The notes below the pieces were generated by a model, which saw only the letters and a program-made list of their open reading frames with translations, was not told the origin of the DNA and made no database searches. A program made the translations under genes and the position numbers. Of a stretch of DNA of 64,000 bases, positions 1 to 11,229 are shown in pieces (position 1 is the first letter of the stretch; every line of letters starts with the position of its first letter). Source of the DNA: Fennellomyces sp. T-0311 (Eukaryota > Mucoromycota > Mucoromycetes > Mucorales > Lichtheimiaceae); assembly GCA_025266875.1 (NCBI GenBank), contig JALLLT010000023.1:434001-498000 (forward strand), read 5' to 3'.

Positions 1-85
1 CGTGATTGGCTTCCTCATCTGTAAGCGGAACCACGACGGAATGTAATGACATGGCATTTTGAGTTAAGGATTCAAAGTAAGCAGA

Positions 86-100
86 CACACACACACACAC
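86..100. repeat. (AC)n microsatellite
   Basis: A short run of alternating A and C lies just beyond the 3' end of the Sds3-like gene. It has no coding role in the model given here. Confidence 0.8.
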
Positions 101-118
101 AAAACACGTCAACAACAG

Positions 119-1183
119 TTAGACAAAAAGGATATCAAGCCTGGAGGGGCGGTGGCGTGGGGTCCAATCTGACACATGCTGATTGTCCAACGAGCCTAAA
201 TTGTGTAGCCAAACAAACAACAGTGCGTCAATAATCAAGAACAGCCCGCCACGGCGGCTTGGCTTACTGGCGACGTTGTGAGAGTAAAATTCCTGCTCGA
301 GTTTACTGATCTGCTGCTGCACTTGCTGCATCATTTGTCGTCGGAATCCCTGCCTCTGCAGCTGGGGCTACTACGTTAGAAAAAACCGGCATTGTCCTGG
401 CCGCGCTATGCTCTCTCTATATATATACCATGTAGTGGTCATTCGCCGCCTTGCGGGTCGTTTCAAATGTTTCCGTGAAATTGGCCATGTAGTGCTCATA
501 ACTGGCCTGTGTGACCTTGATCCTGGCTGCGCGTTTGCTCTCGATCTCGTTGATGAGCTTGACATACTCGGGGTGGGTTCCGCTCTTGACCGTCTGCTCC
601 AGCTGGTCCAGTTCGGCTAGTCTGTTCCCCAAAGCAAAATTTTGATTAAAACGCACCTAACCCATCGCCTTTTTTTCTCTGCTGCTGGATCGCCTGCTTA
701 CTTTTCTTTGACCGCCGCCTCGCGCTGCGCCTTCTTTGCCTCGCGAGCCTCCTTTGTCATGCGCTGGCTCATGTTTCTAGTTTCTCTGTCGGTTCCGGTT
801 TCATCACGGGACGAAACGTTTGCCGGGCTATTCTTGGAGGCGTTCTTTGCTCGCTTCTTGCTATTGGGCTGCGCTGCGCTGCGACGGGACCGTTTCCTGG
901 TCGGAAGCACATCGCTGTCGTTCTGGATGGCTGATTCGGTCGACTGTGACCGCGTCACTCGCGCGCTATTGTTGCCTGCTTCCGGAGTCGACGACGACGA
1001 CGATGCATTGCTCTGTGGAACTTCCGCCGCGTCTACCTCTTCATTTTTGGATGCGGGAGGTGCAGACCCATCCTTACTGTTGGCTGCAGACCGGCTGGCC
1101 CGCCGAGTGAGTATGCGGTTGGCAGGACCCTCGTCGCTCTTGGAATCTCGCAAGTCCGTGGCACTGGATTTCGTTTGTGACAT
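119..1183 (-). CDS. sds3: Sds3-like subunit of the Rpd3L histone deacetylase complex
   Basis: Four exons on the minus strand (1183-702, 621-429, 367-268, 195-119) join in frame to 283 residues. The first about 160 residues are Ser/Lys/Arg-rich and look disordered. Residues about 161-245 match the Sds3/BRMS1 family: a charged coiled-coil stretch with LAELDQLEQ, then GTHPEYVKLINEIESKRAAR and further amphipathic helix. Family members scaffold the Sin3/Rpd3 deacetylase complex in the nucleus and act in gene silencing. The start is the first ATG of the long exon. Introns are 80, 61 and 72 nt with clean GT..AG ends. The intron ending at 196 removes a stretch that would otherwise be read through, and joining there keeps the frame. 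The family call rests on the coiled-coil block; the basic N-terminus alone would not identify it. Confidence 0.75.
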
Positions 1184-2911
1184 TGGCGCTGACGTGCTCT
1201 AACCTGAAATGCTGCAATCAACAAACTTAAAGTTGGGGGAATGAAGGAAAGAGGTGAAAGTGAAAAAAAAGAGGAAGAAAAAAAGAAGGAGAAGCAGAGC
1301 AAAAGAAACACTCAGTATTGAGCGGTCAGTGAAATGAACGCCGCAAAATAATGGCCGGACGGCGAAGGGTCACTTGGAGGGTCAGCGAATCAGAAACAAA
1401 ACGTCCTGTTGTGGGGTTTTTTCGTATTCGGTGCGGTCCCCCCTTCCCTTAGCATGCCGGTACCTTTTTGGTGTTGTTTGGGCCCAATCGCTTCATGTAG
1501 CTAGAGACAACCTAGCCGCGCAACCATCCGTCGTCATGTATGCGGGACTTCTTCCCTCCACCTCTACGCACGCTCTCCACCGCCCGCGCACGCTGCTGCT
1601 GCACGAGGCTAAGGTCGATCGCCTATACATGTCGCAGCATGGCAGCAGCCTCCACCCAAGCTGGGCTCCTCTTCGTCAAAGCCTACGCCCCCTGTCTCCC
1701 CTCATCTACACTGCATGGTGGTAGCTGCCGTTTGCAAATCCCAACTTTATTTCGTTGCGTGGAAATATCCCTCTAAGCCAAAAAGAATTGTTGCCTTGAT
1801 TTTGTGTGGCACCAATATGTTACACGCACTCACCCACCTGCCACCTGTTTCCTGTGCTCGAAGCAACCCAGCGTAACCTTATATATGCACCGTTGATGAC
1901 ACCTAGCATATCCCTCAGTACTCTGTCGCTATGGCCTTAGGGGTGTTGCGAAAGCGTTCCATAGCGCCTGCACTGGCTGCGTTGCATAGACCCTGGGCTG
2001 CCGGTTCTTCAACAAACCTCCGAAAATAAAAGCGAGAAGAAAAAAAAAGCTCGTGGGCATGGTTACACAATCTAGGCCCAATCATTTGCTGTCGATCTCA
2101 ACGGCATGAATGGGCGCCTTTCACTCAAGTGGCTCCATTTTTTCTTTATTATTCGCTTATCAGTTCATAACTCGACAATTGCAAGTACGATAACACTTCA
2201 TTATATAAATGCCATTGTTTCGGAGCAATGTTGTTCCCCCCACGGTTGTTCGAGTTCCCAATCCCTTTCATGTTTGATAATTGGTGGAGCGGCACGTTAA
2301 ACTGGCTGGGTAAACCAACTTTTTTTTCTTCCCCTTATTGTTATAATGAATGTGCAGCACAGACACCTGGGAACGTTTCCATATTCTAGAATACGTAATC
2401 TCGCTTTCCGAGCTTTTTAATGCTGCCACTCTCCATGACCCGTTCTGTTGCTGGATGTGCTGCCCTGGATATTCCATGTTTTATCTGGGTTTAAAAACCC
2501 TATGTATCGACGGTCGATCCAATGATGCGCGTGACCATTTTGAATCCTAAAAGTGTTACCGATGCAGTATATGAGAGGGTCCTTTCAATTTATGCATGGC
2601 TTAATGCAGTATATATGGACAAACCGTTTGTCAAGCAGCACAACAATGAATGCATATAAATAAACTTCTTGGCAACCTTGATTTCTATCCTTTTTTTTAC
2701 GATACGTAACAACAGTACGGTTACATACACACTTCTATATATGTCAGATCCATGTCCATTTTATTCACATGCATGACCCATTCCTTTTGAACATGAGATA
2801 CTAATCCTCTTCAAACACTGTTGCTCTTTCCAATACTTCATCAAAGTTAATCTATTCATAGCAAAAAATATAAAAGGATTAAGTTTTTCATATAACAAGA
2901 ACAGAACAAGG
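1184..2911. other. intergenic, no supported gene
   Basis: This 1.7 kb separates the Sds3-like start from the end of cofilin. Open frames here (for example + strand 1374-1724) have no recognisable domain and unnatural composition. A pyrimidine/purine-rich tract just upstream of the Sds3 start (1240-1310) is typical of a fungal promoter or leader. Nothing else is supported. Confidence 0.5.
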
Positions 2912-3522
2912 CTACTTTTTTACGTATCCCCCCAAAAAATCACTTACGTCAGCCAAATCTGCGCATTGCACTGGAATGCTCGGTCCAATAAACAACTTTC
3001 GGAATGCTCGCAGGTTGAGCGCATATAGCATCTTTAGTTTAACATCACTTTCATCTGGACTCCTATCGTGTGGAAAAGAAGAGTATAAAAACCTCAAAGA
3101 AGAATAAGAAAATTTATCATTTTGTAGTACCATGCATAGAATAAGGTTTTATGTGCAGTTCCTTCTGGTTTTTCGATTCCAAAGTCGAGTACACCATACC
3201 GAGGTTCGTTTGCCGGAAAGCTCGCCAAGAATCTCTCGTAGTAATCCGCACCGGGTGCACCACTTTGGTCCACAAGCATTTGCTCATCTAATTTTATGCA
3301 CAAGCATAGTGTTACACAAATCCAGAACAATCTTTTTTACATCAACTTAGGTCTTTACCCTCGATCTTGAAGGTGATGTATTTGATATCAGTACCGGATT
3401 TGAACTGCTTGAAAACTTTGTTGCAGTCGTCATGGATAGTTAAACCGGTTGTTGGCTATATAAAAAAGTGTCGTTTATGAATAATCGTCAAGTTTTTATT
3501 GGTAAAAGAAAAAAGATACCAT
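2912..3522 (-). CDS. cof1: cofilin / actin-depolymerising factor
   Basis: Four exons (3522-3520, 3455-3359, 3287-3131, 3062-2912) give a 135-residue single ADF-H domain protein, the usual length for fungal cofilin. The first exon is only the ATG codon. The protein starts with a short TTGLTIHDDC segment, then YITFKIE, DYYERFLASFPANEPRYGV, DFGIEK, and the actin-binding helix region SPDESDVKLKMLYA, all in the order expected for cofilins. It binds G- and F-actin, severs filaments and drives actin turnover at cortical patches. Intron phases (0, 1, 2) fit exactly. The very small first exon is a common arrangement in this family. The identification is firm; only the position of the one-codon exon is inferred, from the GTATCT donor directly after an ATG. 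Confidence 0.9.
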
Positions 3523-4837
3523 AGTGTGATGTTTGCGTATGATAAAGTGATTTCTTTCGATTTATAGAAAGATGCCATATGGCTTTTATAGAGATTCAAA
3601 ATCGTCGTCAAGAAAACTCAGGTAATTTTAATCACCGGATTCCTAAAAGTCGGTACCTGATCCCTCTACTGGCAAATTCGTGATAATTCTCTTATCCTTT
3701 ATGAGAACGTACGATGCGGCACATTTAAAAATGGGTTTATAAGATTTTTCATACCTTTCAGCAGCTTTATCGTTCATACTGCTCATATTTCGCCTGTACC
3801 GAACAGAAATGCATAATCGGCGCCCGACCCGACCTGTCTGCTAATTTACTCTAGTATGGCAATTGTCGGCAAGGATTTTTCAAGCTACTTATATCTTGAT
3901 CTTTTCCCAAGCAACCATTGTATCTTTGTGCATCTGGTTGAATCATACAGATCTTTGCTTGCTTCATATCCGGTCCTTAGGTTTATTTATTTCAACAATC
4001 CGGAAGACGGGGTTTATGCGAACTTCTTCCAGTAATTTCTATTTATGGTTTAGTGTAAAATACATGTGTAACTAAGTAAACACAACTCCACTTGGCGGTA
4101 TGAAAATACTCACAACAATAGATCTCATAGTCTTCTCCTCATCATGATGTAAAATAGGGATGAAACTTGGATATAAATATCAGAGTTATCTTCTAAGTAT
4201 AGTTGTTGTGCCGCTGGCGCTATCAAAACGAAGCGAATAGCCGATATGGCGGCGGCAAGCGAATGTCTTATGCAACTTTCATGAGATATGTTGCTCCATC
4301 CGTAGAAAAAATATCATCTGATCACCATTCAGGGTATTCCCTCAACTTGGCCATACCGTGCAGGTAACCTCGGGCATCTATTACCCGAATGTTCGTATAT
4401 TCATGGGCTAGGCTCTCTAAACCAAGTCCTTTTTTCAGCTAGCTTTTGATCAGGAACAGTGCTTTTGGTGTTTATTGTCATGGAAAGCACCGATCATTCG
4501 CACCAGTGGTCAGTGCGGCAGAGTATTAGCGGACGGTTGTCAAGGGTACGGTGTAATCCATAAAAACAACCGAATGTATACCATCCTCACCAACACCTCT
4601 TCCAACCCTTAACCAAGTTGGTATTTTTAATACCAAAAGCTCCCCAAGCGATATTATGGTGAAAAAGAAATAGCCAAATGCCCACTTTATTTATTCTTGA
4701 AAGACGTCGTACGCAGCTTGTGTTACAGCACATTTTTGAAACCTAACATCTCGTTTATCACTACGGCAACATTTTTTATTCTTTAAAGAGTACTGTCGTT
4801 CAGCCTTAACTGCCATAATATGACTCCGTCCTACTTT
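3523..4837. other. intergenic, nothing clearly coding
   Basis: AT-rich sequence upstream of cofilin. A 47-codon minus-strand frame (about 3788-3645) has plausible composition but no domain and no clear splice partners. I see no RNA gene or repeat. Confidence 0.4.
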
Positions 4838-5422
4838 TTAATCCAATTTCACTTGCTCTGCACGCAGCAATGAAGCTTCTCTATGAGTTAAGGTAGCATT
4901 AAAATCTACTGCAGATCGTAGCAAGGCTTCGATAGTGGTACATATTTCGTTACGATAGCTTTCACTGTTGATCCAAGTAAGGTTAAACACAGATTTGCAG
5001 TTCCATATTAAGCGGAATCTTTGGATTGAAAATAACAATGGGATCGAGCCTTGTGTCCGGGAATTAACAGCCGCATTGAAAAATGGCAAGCTCCAAAATA
5101 GGAACGATCTTTTCCCCCAGCTTTCATGGTTTATCGACAGGCTATCGATACGTTGTACATTGAATACGGGAAAAAAGCCCATTGTTCTCATGGTATAAAA
5201 AAATCCTAATGCGTTGAAATAAGCGCTGAGGTAGAACTTTACACTAAACGCCAAGTACTGTGTAACTAGATAGCGTGCAATTCTCACCATAGAAAAGAGT
5301 GAAATGGGCTTGGTGGACACGGAATATAGATCCAAAAACGAATGAATTAAGATTACATGCCAATGGTAATACCCACGATATATAAATAACAGGGAAAGGA
5401 GGGAAGTGCACAGAAAAGACAA
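4838..5422 (-). CDS. hypothetical 194-codon ORF, doubtful
   Basis: This is a single uninterrupted frame of 194 codons. The first half is rich in Phe, Leu, Tyr and Ile and could hold two to three membrane segments. The last 50 residues are polar (SESYRNEICTTIEALL) and look more like a normal protein. No family is recognised. It ends 5' close to the start of the Slm1-like gene on the other strand (about 110 bp between starts), so much of it overlaps the likely promoter of that gene. AT-rich DNA can produce long hydrophobic frames by chance, so this may not be a gene. Confidence 0.2.
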   Translation of the reverse strand: MSFLCTSLLSLLFIYRGYYHWHVILIHSFLDLYSVSTKPISLFSMVRIARYLVTQYLAFSVKFYLSAYFNALGFFYTMRTMGFFPVFNVQRIDSLSINHESWGKRSFLFWSLPFFNAAVNSRTQGSIPLLFSIQRFRLIWNCKSVFNLTWINSESYRNEICTTIEALLRSAVDFNATLTHREASLLRAEQVKLD

Positions 5423-5533
5423 CGTTACTCGATATGGGATACTCGATTCTTTAAGCAGAGTGTAACAATTAGCTCAACTTTAGCTCCTCCATAAAAAAAA
5501 GTTCCACTCTTTCCTCTTTGTTCAATATCCTTT

Positions 5534-7917
5534 ATGGTAGAATCCACCAGAAAGAAAAGGAACTCTTTAACACTTCCATTTGGTTTACGAATACCCCAAC
5601 GCAGTAACAGCATCAAGTCAAATCCGATGACTGCCCCTGTCGATGGTCCCAGTAGTAGCTATCTTGCATGCGGAAACAGTACCAGAAGCAAAACACAGCT
5701 AGAAGATCCAATAACACCAGGTTCCTTCATCAACATCGATACCCCTGTAGTGGATCCCGATAGTGTCACTGTCAATTATAGTAGCGTCAATGTTCGAGAA
5801 GGAGGAAAAAGTCGTGCTCAACCCCTCATCCACCGAATGGAAGGGTGGCAGCTGGTTCTGCGAGAAATCCTGTCATGGCTGGAATCAGTAGGGAAAATCA
5901 ACATGCAAAGTAGTGAAATATTTTATCATCGTATTTTGCCACATGTCGATTGGACCGATAGCAAAGTCAAACGTGGGACGCCTCTGTCCTCCATCATGTA
6001 CGGTTTCCGTTCGTTAACAGCACGTGTTGCTTCATCTCAACAAGAAGCAGGCAACATGCTTTTGAATGAATATATACCAGAATTGGAAGCTTTGGCCAAA
6101 GATTGCAAACGAAGAATACTTGTTCTCGAACAAGATCGTCAGTTACGTATGGGCGAGCTCTTGAGGCGCGCCGATGCTACACAGAAATCTATTGCTCTGC
6201 TCAATAGGCAGTGTCAGGCTGCTGTGTCGACCGGTGGAAACGTTTCACAGGATCCATGGCTTACCAACCTTCGTAAGTTTACTTTTTTTTCTCGTAAGAA
6301 ATGTGCTGCTTACATAAGGTATAGACGTGTTGCGTCATTTGCAGAGAGAAGTGCAGGAAGACAACCGACTTCGCGCAGCATCCATCGATATCCAGCGCCA
6401 GGTCTCTCAATTTGAACAACGCGTGACCCTTGCTTTAAAGAAAGCCGTTCAATACTGTTTTGATCACTATGGGCCCATCATTTCCACACGAGAAGTATCT
6501 CGTATCCAACGTACTCTCGAGAAAATGGATCCTCAACGGGAATGGCAGCAGTTCATGGCAACAGAAGCAAGCGATCTTGTCGTCGACGAAAACGAACCGC
6601 CGAAAGATTATCTCCATATCAGATACAGCAATAGATTCCATCCTGCTGTCATGACCTTGCATAAAGGAAAGCTGGAGCGTCGAACAGGTGGTGTTCGAAA
6701 ACAATACAGTGAGCGTTACTATGTCTTGACACAGTGTAAGTTTTGTACCTTTTTTTAAAAAGCAAAAGCCGTTAGCTTACCTTGCTTTTTTAGGCGGATA
6801 CTTGCATCAGTTTAACGAAACCGATAAAGTCAATCCCGAGTTGTCCATCTACATTCCTAAATCCACCATTATTCCGTCGATCGACATTAGTCATCTTTCG
6901 GAAGATGTAGGTGGTCCTGGAACTCAGTTCACAGTGGAGATTCGACGCGCAACAACCTTACAGCGCGACAAGAGTTATGTTCTTCGGGCACGATCACGAG
7001 AAGAACTTATCACCTGGTGTCGCCTACTTGTTGATGTTGCGACAAGACATCACGGCCATGCAACCTGGAAAAAGATTCAGCGAAGAAGCACAGGACCCAA
7101 TCAAGGTGACCTGAGAATCGATACTTCTGTGCAACGACCCAGCGACAGTGGGAAGCCTTCAGGATCATTACCAACACCAAAGTCACCAGCAAATGATACC
7201 GCTTCCAAGCATCAAGTGTCTACAGAGAGTGTGCAACATGATTCACAATCTTCTCCAAAATCGGATAAGGGCAAGGAACGATCCAAGGATATGGGTGTTT
7301 TTGACGAATCATCAGATGAAGACGAACCTTTGGATCAAATTAGGAAGGCAACACCGACGGACAGCGATGTACAAGAAGATATGACGCCTGTCAAAGTTAT
7401 TGAACCATTGTTCCGAAACTCAGATCCAGAGCTGAAGCCGGTAGTTACAGAGAAGCCAAAGCAAGATGAGCCAAAAGAGGTTCAGGATGAGGATGAAACA
7501 CCGGAAACTCCAAAAGCAAGTGATCTGCCACCACTCCTGGCTATTGGAGAGCCTAAGGCTACTGAAGAGCCTAAACCTGTTGAAGACGTCAAGGCAGCCG
7601 AAAAACCTAAACCTGCGGAAGAGATCAAGGCTGTTGAAGAGACCAAGGCTGTTGAAGAGACCGAGACGATGGAAGAGACTAAGACGACAGAAGAGACTGA
7701 GGAGACGGAAGTGGTCAAGGCGATTGAAGAGACCAAGGGTATCGAAGTGATCAAAGCTGCAGATGAACCTAAGGTGACAGAAGAACCCAATAACAAGCAA
7801 GAACCAGCGCCAACAAAGGAGGAGCCACCTGCCCCAATATCCTTCCTCAGCTATCTCCCACAACTGAACCCTTTCTCTCCGCACCCCGATGGAAATGTAC
7901 AGCCAAAAGGCGGCTAG
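5534..7917 (+). CDS. slm1: Slm1/Slm2-type F-BAR and PH domain protein (TORC2 effector)
   Basis: Three exons (5534-6272, 6325-6735, 6794-7917) encode 757 residues. After a basic, Ser-rich N-terminus, residues about 95-340 form a helical membrane-binding F-BAR-like region (for example LIHRMEGWQLVLREILSWLE). Residues about 365-485 form a split PH domain, including LHKGKLERRTGGVRKQYSER, YYVLTQCGYLHQF and a closing RSREELITWCRLL. This order is that of yeast Slm1/Slm2, which bind PI(4,5)P2 at eisosomes and are TORC2 substrates controlling actin and sphingolipid synthesis. The C-terminal about 270 residues are acidic and low complexity, with repeated EE-TK and EEPK motifs. Introns of 52 and 58 nt keep frame (both phase 1). 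An in-frame ATG (MTAPVDG) 31 codons downstream is an alternative start. Confidence 0.8.
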
Positions 7918-8142
7918 CCATGATAGACCACCAGTAGGAGTGATATCTTGATTTCGTCTTCCTAAAGATTTACATGCTACATTTTTTTACTAAGAGATGC
8001 ATTGCCTGTCTCATATATCATTTATAGCGTGTTGATGTACTTATAAGCACCATAAAGACATCTTCGTTAGCAGAATTCCAAAGTTCTTATTATAAACACA
8101 GCTCCATATACTATGTAACGTAAACCACGACAGATGAAAACT
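7918..8142. other. convergent intergenic gap
   Basis: 225 bp lie between the stop codons of the Slm1-like gene and the zinc-finger array gene, which converge. It holds their 3' untranslated ends; AT-rich and AATAAA-like stretches are present but no single polyadenylation site can be assigned. Confidence 0.5.
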
Positions 8143-11100
8143 TTATAATGGTCTTCCAAAGAGATCGGTGACAGTAATCTTTTCTCCTTCGGCAACTGTG
8201 TTCCTCGACCTCTCTATACACATACTTTGCATCAGCTCTCTTTCTCGATCCATGAGTACCATGTAAATCAATTCTTACTATCAAAAACTATAGAATTTCC
8301 TGAAGGTCCTATAAAAATCCTGGGGCGTTTCCATTTAAGTTTAGGAAAGTTTGCGTCATGCTCTTTGCGGATGTGCTTGTATTGGGTATGGATTTGCGTT
8401 GAATACTTGCAGTTTTTATAAGGACAATACTTCACGTCTTGACGTTCGTAATGTTTCAGTTAGTGATGTATGTATAGTGATATTATATAGCACCTTGATT
8501 ACCTTTATAACTTGCTGTTGCTTGGTATATCACCACAAGCGGTTGGTTTTCTTCAAGTAAATTGCAGCAGCTCTCTGTTATTTATTGTTAGTTAAACCGT
8601 ACGTAATAGTACTAGCAATATGATTCAATACACGGCGGTGACATACCATCGAATGCTATTGTTTTTCCTTCTTCAGTGGCGTAAACACTGTTTTTTTTTA
8701 TGCCTAACGGAGGAAGGTCTCGGTAGTGTTGACACTTTATGTGCATGTGCATACTAGAAGCACCAAGAGTTTTTCTTGTGCATCCCTTGTACGGGCAGTA
8801 ATACGCAGCTCCTGCGGTCGGTATCTTAAATAATATATTCTTGACTTCCACCGACATTTTATACCTTCAGAATTTACATACTCGACTAAAATAGGATCAC
8901 CAGGTTTAAGCATATTGCGACATGACTCTATATACAACACAGATATTTAAGTAGGATATATTTAAAGACAAAAGAAGCATACATACCTTTATCAAAGTGT
9001 AGAATTTCCCCACTCTCAGTTGTAAAGCGATGTCCCCGCCCTGGTTTTATCTTAAAGAATTCAGCGTAATGTGTTCGTATATGGCCATACAATAGGCTAC
9101 GATGGGCGAAATTACAAACACAATCTTGGTAAGGACAAAAGAATCGCGCTATTGGCATGTTTTGTGATAAGTGATGAATGGGCACACTTCTATTCATATA
9201 TAAGCTTCCCCATATGCTAATACCTTTTGGAAGGAGCTTTTTTGCTGTAATTATATCGTTTGGTTCAAGCAGGTTCCGGCAATTTTCTATAATCACTATT
9301 ACTATATCAGTCTATATTTTAATGTATTGAAAGTTACCGCTGTTGAATTGCAATACATCTCCTTTGGGTGTCAAGTATTGTGTGTTGTATGATTTTAGAC
9401 CAGGGCAATTTGGATCATGCTTCTTTTTTATGTGCTTGCGGAGATCTGCTTCGCCGCAGGAATTGGAAGAAGTACATCCTTTATACGGGCAGAAAAACCG
9501 CTCTATAGATTATGTGAGGACCTTTAACATATGCCCAATATTCCTATATGGTATCACCTTTTTTGTCGGCTTTTTCCAGTATTGGCTCGCCTGGCTTGAC
9601 CAAGTTTCGGCAACTTTCTATTATGAAGACGTATTAGATAAAAACACATATGAAATGACTCCATTGTTTCGAGGTTACCGCTCCGAAAGTCAATCACTTC
9701 TCCCTGTATTGTTATCAACTGCCGGGATTTTTTGCTATCTTTGTTGATAGGGTAGTCAGCGTAATGATTCGTTATGATATGCCTTCTCAAGTTTCCGGCA
9801 AGGGTATAGTGCTTAGAGCATGCTTGATAAGGGCAATAGAACCTTTCTGTAATTCATACGTTGTCAGTACATAGCCTCTAGGTCAACCGGCATGTCTATC
9901 ACTTCCCACAGCTTTATGCATACCTTTTTTTACTATACATTCAGCCAGGATGACTTCATCCATTTTGAGCATGTTACGACAGCCCTCTATGGTTATTATT
10001 TCAATCTTAGAGTAGCATTCATTAAGTCAAATGTATATTACGTACCATTATTGAAACGTAGTACTTTTCCTTCCGAGTTCTTGAAAATTTGTAGTGACAT
10101 ATTTAATATGGGACATTCCGGATAATGTATGTTCTTAATGTGAGACGTCAGCTCGCAAGAGTTTGAAGCAATATGATTACACTCTTGGTAAGGACAATAG
10201 AATGACTCTGCCCAAGGTGTCAAGAAAGCCGATTATCTAGATCATTAACTTGCTTTTTTACCTATTATCTCAACGGTTATTGGATCTCCAGGCGCAAGCG
10301 TATTTCTGCAGCCCTCTGTAACATAACATAATAGGATTGGTCAGTCAGCGCTGGTGGAGCCCGTAGATCAAACTGTATATACCATCACTAAAATCCAATA
10401 TGTCTCCATTTGGCGTTTTGGAAATTCTGTCCCCGAATCTGTCGCCGCACTTGGGATAATCGATATGATGGTCACATCGAAAATGACCTGAAAGAGTATA
10501 AAACGTAGGAAAACTTCGGACACACCCCTGATAGGGGCAGTAAAATCGGTCTAAAACTTAGCTTAATATAACGTCAAGGTTCTGTCACATACACTTACAT
10601 CTGGGTTTCACTCTTTCTACATGAATTGGATCACCATATGCAAGCATATTCCGGCAATTCTCTGTTTTCAAGTAGTTAGCGCGGATAGACGACACACGGC
10701 CTTTTGTAACATACCGCTCTTCAAGTTTATCATATCGCCTTTTGGAGTTTTATAGGCTTTCAAGTACTTTCCAGAGTTATCAAAATCAGGATAATGGAAA
10801 TTTCGGATATGGCGTTCAAGGCCATTAATTGCTGAAAAATACTGATCGCATTCTTGGTAGGGGCAGTAGTACCATTTTAGGAACATAAATCAGCGTATTC
10901 GGTGTTAATCTGCCTAGTTTCATTTTATCGAATACCTTCATCATTGTTCGCTTTCTCCACAATTATGGGATCACCATGTTGAAGCATCATTCGGCAATTA
11001 CCTGCTACGTATTACACATCAAGTAATGATGTAATGGTATTCATCAGATCAAATTTACCGTTAGAAAAATCAAGTAAATCGCCTCCTGGTGTTTTAAAGG

Positions 11101-11229
11101 TATAGTTTTTGTCGATGATATGGGAAAATTTAGGAAAATCGCTGTAGTGAATGCTCCGCACATGCCGAAAAAAGGTACATCGGGTAGAGTAATCGCGTAC
11201 ACAATTTTGGTATGGGCAATACCATTGCT
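8143..11229 (-). repeat. nine tandem exon-pair units, period about 350 bp
   Basis: Units (finger exon / CRN exon): 1 11229-11059 / 11001-10936; 2 10876-10715 / 10661-10599; 3 10550-10383 / 10315-10262; 4 10207-10046 / 9986-9924; 5 9846-9679 / 9617-9558; 6 9502-9338 / 9286-9224; 7 9148-8987 / 8927-8865; 8 8811-8647 / 8574-8503; 9 8437-8279 / 8213-8143. Finger spacing is C-x4-C-x12-H-x4-H in units 1-5 and 8; unit 6 has x13, unit 7 ends H-x3-H, unit 9 has x11. Protein sequence has diverged strongly but exon lengths (159-171 and 54-72 nt), phases and key residues are kept, so the copies are old and under constraint. The last CRN module has lost the Cys (RSRNTV). Confidence 0.85.

Noticed and set aside
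1374..1724. 116-codon plus-strand frame
   Set aside because: Low-complexity composition, no domain or splice context, located in a probable promoter region.
2221..2270. Possible tRNA T-arm-like sequence (gttcgagttccc)
   Set aside because: No acceptor stem, D-arm or anticodon arm can be formed around it.
3645..3788. 47-codon minus-strand frame upstream of cofilin
   Set aside because: Plausible composition but too short, no domain and no splice partner.
8143..11229. Regularly spaced repeats considered as a CRISPR-like or satellite array
   Set aside because: The units are diverged at DNA level and conserved as exons; they encode protein modules in one phase.
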